The translations under genes were made by a program, and so were the position numbers. Of a stretch of 64,000 bases of DNA, positions 60,901 through 64,000 are shown piece after piece. The stretch spans positions 234,365 through 298,364 of the forward strand of contig JBBDJI010000013.1 in NCBI GenBank assembly GCA_040879965.1, written 5' to 3'. The notes below the pieces were generated by a model that had not been told where the DNA came from, did no database searches, and saw nothing but the letters and a program-made list of their open reading frames with translations. The DNA is from Candidatus Babeliales bacterium. GTDB lineage: Bacteria > Babelota > Babeliae > Babelales > JACPOV01. Every line of letters starts with the position of its first letter. Within the stretch, counting starts at the first letter, position 1.

Positions 60901-63665
60901 CGTTGTCCTTCTTGCTTTTCAGCAGCTGCAAGTACTGGCCCTCGATCAGATAATGCCCATTGATTTGGTACTGGTATTGGTAATGGCCATTGAATAGCAC
61001 CATTTTTTAATGCACCAACTTTTTTTGCAAGCCATTGTTGATCTGCTGGCTTTGGAATAGATTTTTCATCAATTTGATTTGGATTAATATCAGGATCCAT
61101 AAATAAAGAAAATAATGGTGCATTTAATCCTTGCGAAATTGGCGTACCATATTTTTTCGTTTGTGTTGGGCCCGCGACTACTACCGGTGGCGCTTCATCA
61201 GCTATTTTATAAATAGTAAATGGAATATTTTTTTTACCTGCATGTTCTTTATTGTAAGGAACAAAATTATTATCATAAATTCGAGACGTAACTAAACTAA
61301 CAAAATTAGTAGCTGCTGCTGGTAGCGATATAACTTGCATTCCTTGTGTTGCAACAACGTAGTCATCACCGCCATTTTCAAGCCCTTGAGCATTTTTATA
61401 AATAAATACTCCATCATCAGATAATTGTTTATCAATTGTTAGTTTTATATCGCCCGCCGTAAATGGGCCATATTTTATTTGATCGGCTATAAATTGTTTC
61501 ATTGCATCAATTTGCGCTTTTCCTTGAGGGAAATAGTTTGCAATTAGTTTACCAACATCAATATTTGATGGTTCAACTTTGCCTTCTTTATATGAGATTC
61601 CATCTAATAAGCTCACCATACGATGAATTTTTGGATTCACGGTATAACTCGGAAAATTCCACTGGCCGCTCCCTGCCGGTTTTTGTAATGGAATAATTGC
61701 ACCATCTTCATCTAAAACCAGTACATAATCAATCACTTTTTCTACTAATGCAACTTGCTCTGGATCTTGCGTTAAAATATTACGTGCAGTTTTTATATTT
61801 GGTGTATCAGCAGTTTGGTACACAAAAATACCAAATGCAACATAAGGTTTTTTTTCTGGCGGATTGCTACCACCAATTTTTTTTATTGATTCTTCATCTA
61901 ACGCTTCAAAAGCATGAACATTAAATGCATTAAATAATTGTTGACCTGATTTAAATACTTGCATTGAAGAATTTAATACAGCACCATATCCTTGTTTTTC
62001 TTTTGCTAATTCAGGATATTGTTGTCTTACGATATCCATATTTGTTTTTTCATCTAAACGATCTGCAATAGCAGGGCTACCTTTATAGCCGGTCGATTCT
62101 TTGCGATATTCAAAATATTCTGCTCCGGTGACGCCGCGCCGAATTTGACCCGATTGATCATTCAAATGAAATTGTAAATTTTGGCGAAACTCTTTTGGTG
62201 GTTCTCCTAAAAATTGAACAATAGCTTGGCCCGGTACCTCTTTTAAATTATCAATAAATTGAAAACCGGTATTTAAATGAACCATGCGACCGGGAAAACG
62301 CGGATCGGTTATTGGTGATTGTGCATAATCATCATATTCGGTACGCGCAACAAAATAATTTGCTTTTTCAAGATACGATTCAGTATCGGCGGTATCATCT
62401 CGTTTTACATTATCACTTTGAGGATCTTTTTCTAAACCAATATATAAAAATTTAGCTGAGGTAGGTTCATCTGGATCACTAACTAAATCTTTTGGTATTT
62501 GCATCCAGATATTACCGAATCGTTGCGGTGTTAACAAAGTCAATCTTTGAGATTTTGCCCCCATAGCTTGCTCTATGGCACCGATAACAAAATTTGGTAA
62601 AGAAAAAGCAAAACCACCGATAAAACCTACCAATAATTGCTCACCGAGTGTTTTGGCAAATTTTTTTGCATAATCTGCCGCACGAGTTCCAAATGAAGCT
62701 TGTCCAGCATCAATCATTTTTCGTTTTGCCTGATCATAATCTTCTCCAGCTATTCTGTTTTCTTCGCGGGCTTTCTCTAGCGCTTTTTCTCTTGCTTCAA
62801 TTTCTTCTTCATTTCCTGTTTTTCGTGCTTCGGCAAGCTCTTTTTCAGCTTTGTTTATTCTTTCCTTTGAAGATACACGTCTTTCTTCTGCATCCTTAAA
62901 TTCTCGCAAAGCGCTTCTTCTATTAAGTTTTTCAGCTTCTTCACCCGATAGTTCTTTTAGCAAGCTTTGTCGTTTTTCAGTTAAATTTTTTGTCGCAGAT
63001 TCCAAACTGTCTTTTGCTTGTGTAATTTTTTCAGGATTTTCAATTGACTGAGCATAATCTAAATTACGTTGTGCTTCAGTTACCTCACGCTCTATGGGAT
63101 TCAATTCTTGCTCAACCGGGCTAAGTTCTCTTTCACTAAAATTAGCCGATTTATTCGTTTCAAAAATTTGAACTTCTCTTTCAGTTTTGATCGGAAATTT
63201 TTCTAAATCAATATCAGGCAGCTCAAATTTATTGATCGCTTCTTTTTCAAAAGATGAAAAACCCCTTTGCTCTCCCAATGAGCTCAATTGTGAACGAAAA
63301 TTTGTTTTTAATTCACTTATAAATGGATCAAACTGGGCTGGTGCAAATTTACCTTCTTTGAAAATATTTTCTCCATATTTCTGAAATGCCTTTGTCAATT
63401 CTTCCTGAAATGCCGCCTTAGTTTTTTCTGGAAGCTCATTAATTGCTTTTAATCCACTCTCAGCTTCAACAAAACCCATTTTTTCCGCTAATTCTTCACC
63501 TACCGCCCTGAGAGCTCCTTCTTCTAATCCAGCAGCCCCTGCTTTACCAAGTCCTCTTTCGGCCGCAACCTCTATAAGTTCCATCGCATCAAGAAATGAA
63601 AAACTAACAAATTGAATACTAATCAATAAAAAAATCTTAAGAAAACATGATGGAAAACGCTTCAT
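57918..63665 (-). CDS. Giant secreted protein (1915 residues), unknown function
   Basis: GAGGG precedes the ATG at 63665. It has a signal peptide (FLKIFLLISIQFVSFSFLDA) followed by MEL. After a helical region (30-190) comes a long charged coiled coil (about 195-335, for example AEARKTGNEEEIEAREKALE) and a hydrophobic helix near 345-366 (LLVGFIGGFAFSLPNFVIGA) that may span or insert in a membrane. The remaining 1500 residues are beta-rich with repeated phrasing about values of fields (YVVATQGMQVISLP, YLVMSRDQEGSQGF, YYVSPDPRVYIDFNVGE-like). No known domain is evident. Large single-gene proteins like this often act at the cell surface; its role is unknown. Confidence 0.85.
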   Translation of the reverse strand: MKRFPSCFLKIFLLISIQFVSFSFLDAMELIEVAAERGLGKAGAAGLEEGALRAVGEELAEKMGFVEAESGLKAINELPEKTKAAFQEELTKAFQKYGENIFKEGKFAPAQFDPFISELKTNFRSQLSSLGEQRGFSSFEKEAINKFELPDIDLEKFPIKTEREVQIFETNKSANFSERELSPVEQELNPIEREVTEAQRNLDYAQSIENPEKITQAKDSLESATKNLTEKRQSLLKELSGEEAEKLNRRSALREFKDAEERRVSSKERINKAEKELAEARKTGNEEEIEAREKALEKAREENRIAGEDYDQAKRKMIDAGQASFGTRAADYAKKFAKTLGEQLLVGFIGGFAFSLPNFVIGAIEQAMGAKSQRLTLLTPQRFGNIWMQIPKDLVSDPDEPTSAKFLYIGLEKDPQSDNVKRDDTADTESYLEKANYFVARTEYDDYAQSPITDPRFPGRMVHLNTGFQFIDNLKEVPGQAIVQFLGEPPKEFRQNLQFHLNDQSGQIRRGVTGAEYFEYRKESTGYKGSPAIADRLDEKTNMDIVRQQYPELAKEKQGYGAVLNSSMQVFKSGQQLFNAFNVHAFEALDEESIKKIGGSNPPEKKPYVAFGIFVYQTADTPNIKTARNILTQDPEQVALVEKVIDYVLVLDEDGAIIPLQKPAGSGQWNFPSYTVNPKIHRMVSLLDGISYKEGKVEPSNIDVGKLIANYFPQGKAQIDAMKQFIADQIKYGPFTAGDIKLTIDKQLSDDGVFIYKNAQGLENGGDDYVVATQGMQVISLPAAATNFVSLVTSRIYDNNFVPYNKEHAGKKNIPFTIYKIADEAPPVVVAGPTQTKKYGTPISQGLNAPLFSLFMDPDINPNQIDEKSIPKPADQQWLAKKVGALKNGAIQWPLPIPVPNQWALSDRGPVLAAAEKQEGQRISDLLTERAPELLKTINKIHAEWKIYYEKLDPQEIERQLGIFPWATFGLRTINMRATSEADVKNGNFVYSSPFYPDEYLVMSRDQEGSQGFATQYDFAEPQRYVISISSGKVYDAQKEGEMVSRITNLDELLKKVTNIQGKFLPTLLNKIKNAQTIHKKTLEQEQYGPRTAFGAFQFYLFKEDLLRGQYIYADVSNIADPLSLDEKALMDKIQNFFIAINLKEGIKPAPGSPDDPSLNPTNWVYGDSISEKTIRVLSLVNGTLYDRGGTYQGYFKEFAESVDKNIDVQKGFIDLILGYLKATWQQEKKPLQLRPELQQKIVALTQKEYKKLLAEKAEIQEAIKKEEQLFQPLDRNIIANIDAQSYLDSLQSLIPPRYIKKYQAKYYSVSPDPRVYIDFNVGEAGKDNRMGMSYDSTGNALVLLTGWVLDNARAYAGIEVTADGKQELNVAVDHPQIPIENMVKLDPASLQKGLQTAREAFRQAVQTANKNPQNKQVRQQLVEAAAQYGYAKQAYDSAQYAAKVEQPKGYKIAFYFNKDIAAYFVAIESNNKVSKYIDLIAGYQYNADGTPRLFEKPLLVNVDATKNDKLFLGEDAQDLLTAQYKGTRDEYYTWVLAEETEDAVRGKNYMKYSMINSLGDELFIYHDKPKNEYKIFTQSIDQDEPEQTGMYKPDSTLKYSLLRYFRTIAKGAKAGIFVQDDYDELNPSFIVWNGESDLKLENLYYKSAYITLKSAGADSYSGEYEDSIGKHTITVEKKTIKHGQTVTGHYLTITDGNKTFEFVYDYSLLDPELPVTCIAEDELERLNHWKQCIWQINVSVDSAGISRLVSSLPTRMPHPSGEDVARVLEQAGDRKNIVSNNIKLLWHDTQNNRYLYKFTERDAGWAYYNPKWQNWYVDLRTGIIYNSSAAGPGAYPIGALHASQLYILLDRLEVSVGNVPASDGQLIFDASGNPITSPDGTPYRVKPGLVYRGSSVINQEIKQHAARINQLQQK

Positions 63666-63753
63666 TAAAAGCCCTCTTTTTGCAATTCAATGATTTTATT
63701 ATTGAAAGTGTAACAAATTGGTAAAACTACAGACAAGAATCATGCAAAAAGAA

Positions 63754-63782
63754 ATGAGCGCATGGAGTTACCATACGCTCAT
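63754..63782 (-). terminator. Terminator of the Gly/Tyr-rich gene
   Basis: The stem ATGAGCGCATGG / CCATACGCTCAT (12 bp, one mismatch) with a 5-base loop lies about 25 bases after the stop codon at 63807. It is followed on the minus strand by a T-rich stretch. Confidence 0.75.
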
Positions 63783-63806
63783 AAATAATTTCAGCTAACT
63801 TGGATG

Positions 63807-64000
63807 TTACCAACCAAATCCGATTCCAAAGCCTCCACGGCGACCGCCAAATCCAATTCCAAATCCGAGGCCTGATCCCCTGCCCCAGCGACGGCCATAA
63901 TATCCGCCGGAATATGGATATCCATAACCACCATAGTATCCGCCGTAATAAGGACGATAACTTCCATAATAAGGCCGAGCATAATAACTACTACGATAAC
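63807..64000 (-). CDS. C-terminal part of a Gly/Tyr/Arg-rich protein, 5' end beyond the window
   Basis: On the minus strand the frame ending in TAA at 63807-63809 reads through to the window edge without a stop. It encodes 64 residues such as YYGSYRPYYGGYYGGYGYPY, then GSGLGFGIGFGGRRGGFGIG, ending FGW. The composition (Gly, Tyr, Arg, Phe) is typical of low-complexity secreted or surface proteins, and unlike random AT-rich sequence. A different minus frame here (63791-63982) is a shadow. A hairpin terminator follows. The N-terminus and any signal peptide are outside the window. Confidence 0.8.
   Translation of the reverse strand, partial: YRSSYYARPYYGSYRPYYGGYYGGYGYPYSGGYYGRRWGRGSGLGFGIGFGGRRGGFGIGFGW

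Noticed and set aside
63791..63982. 63-residue minus-strand frame at the window end
   Set aside because: The frame ending at 63807 has coherent Gly/Tyr-rich coding and a downstream terminator; this one has neither.
1..64000. CRISPR array, insertion sequences, tRNA or rRNA genes
   Set aside because: I found no regularly spaced repeats, transposase, terminal inverted repeats, or cloverleaf-like or rRNA sequence.

Overview
The window is an AT-rich bacterial chromosome segment with mostly ordinary Shine-Dalgarno sites. I infer an obligately host-associated bacterium of the Candidatus Dependentiae (TM6/Babeliae) type. The reasons are a slim set of core genes interleaved with many short-lived, signal-peptide-bearing genes. 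These encode ankyrin-repeat proteins, a RING finger, F-box-like proteins, DOT1-like methyltransferases, pentapeptide repeats and one giant secreted protein. The taxonomic call is inference; no rRNA or tRNA gene is present in the window.

Layout. 1-3868: translation and cell-division operon (possible infC tail, rpmI, rplT, ZapB-like, zapA, rny, ymdB-type phosphodiesterase). 3838-13166: accessory block with a duplicated-domain secreted protein, a pentapeptide protein, three secreted ankyrin proteins and a run of small secreted proteins sharing an ITN(K/N)T motif. 13320-20681: exported alpha/beta hydrolase, two paralogous AAA+ ATPases with N-terminal signal-like and C-terminal hydrophobic segments, a frameshifted immunity-like gene behind a possible toxin-tail remnant, another ankyrin protein and a recent tandem duplication of a small secreted gene. 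20685-28262: exported PCBD-like dehydratase, proS, a Xer-type recombinase, an F-box-like secreted protein, two DOT1-like exported methyltransferases, then dnaN-recF. 28589-39279: subtilase with an overlapping partner, membrane and F-box-like proteins, DoxX/VKOR pair, a P1B-like ATPase without its CPC motif. 39288-45290: ruvC, dnaB, rplI, three pseudopilin-like genes, a secreted protein with a J-like domain. 45348-51840: unexplained GC-richer intergenic region, ileS, murD, secreted RING-H2 protein, second exported hydrolase. 51930-64000: ftsW, a lysine-rich secreted protein, an operon of LigD phosphoesterase + metallo-beta-lactamase-fold protein + LigD polymerase, pepA, a 1915-residue secreted protein and the C-terminus of a Gly/Tyr-rich protein running off the end.

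How the genes work together. Core genes supply ribosome, RNA decay, replication, recombination and peptidoglycan functions. Most accessory genes carry N-terminal export signals and eukaryote-like domains, so a plausible reading is a secreted effector set aimed at a protist host's ubiquitin, chromatin and signalling machinery; export and host targeting are inferred, not shown. The strongest candidates for follow-up are the tandem DOT1-like enzymes, the RING-H2 protein, the ligase-less LigD operon, the exported AAA+ pair and the orphan immunity remnant.
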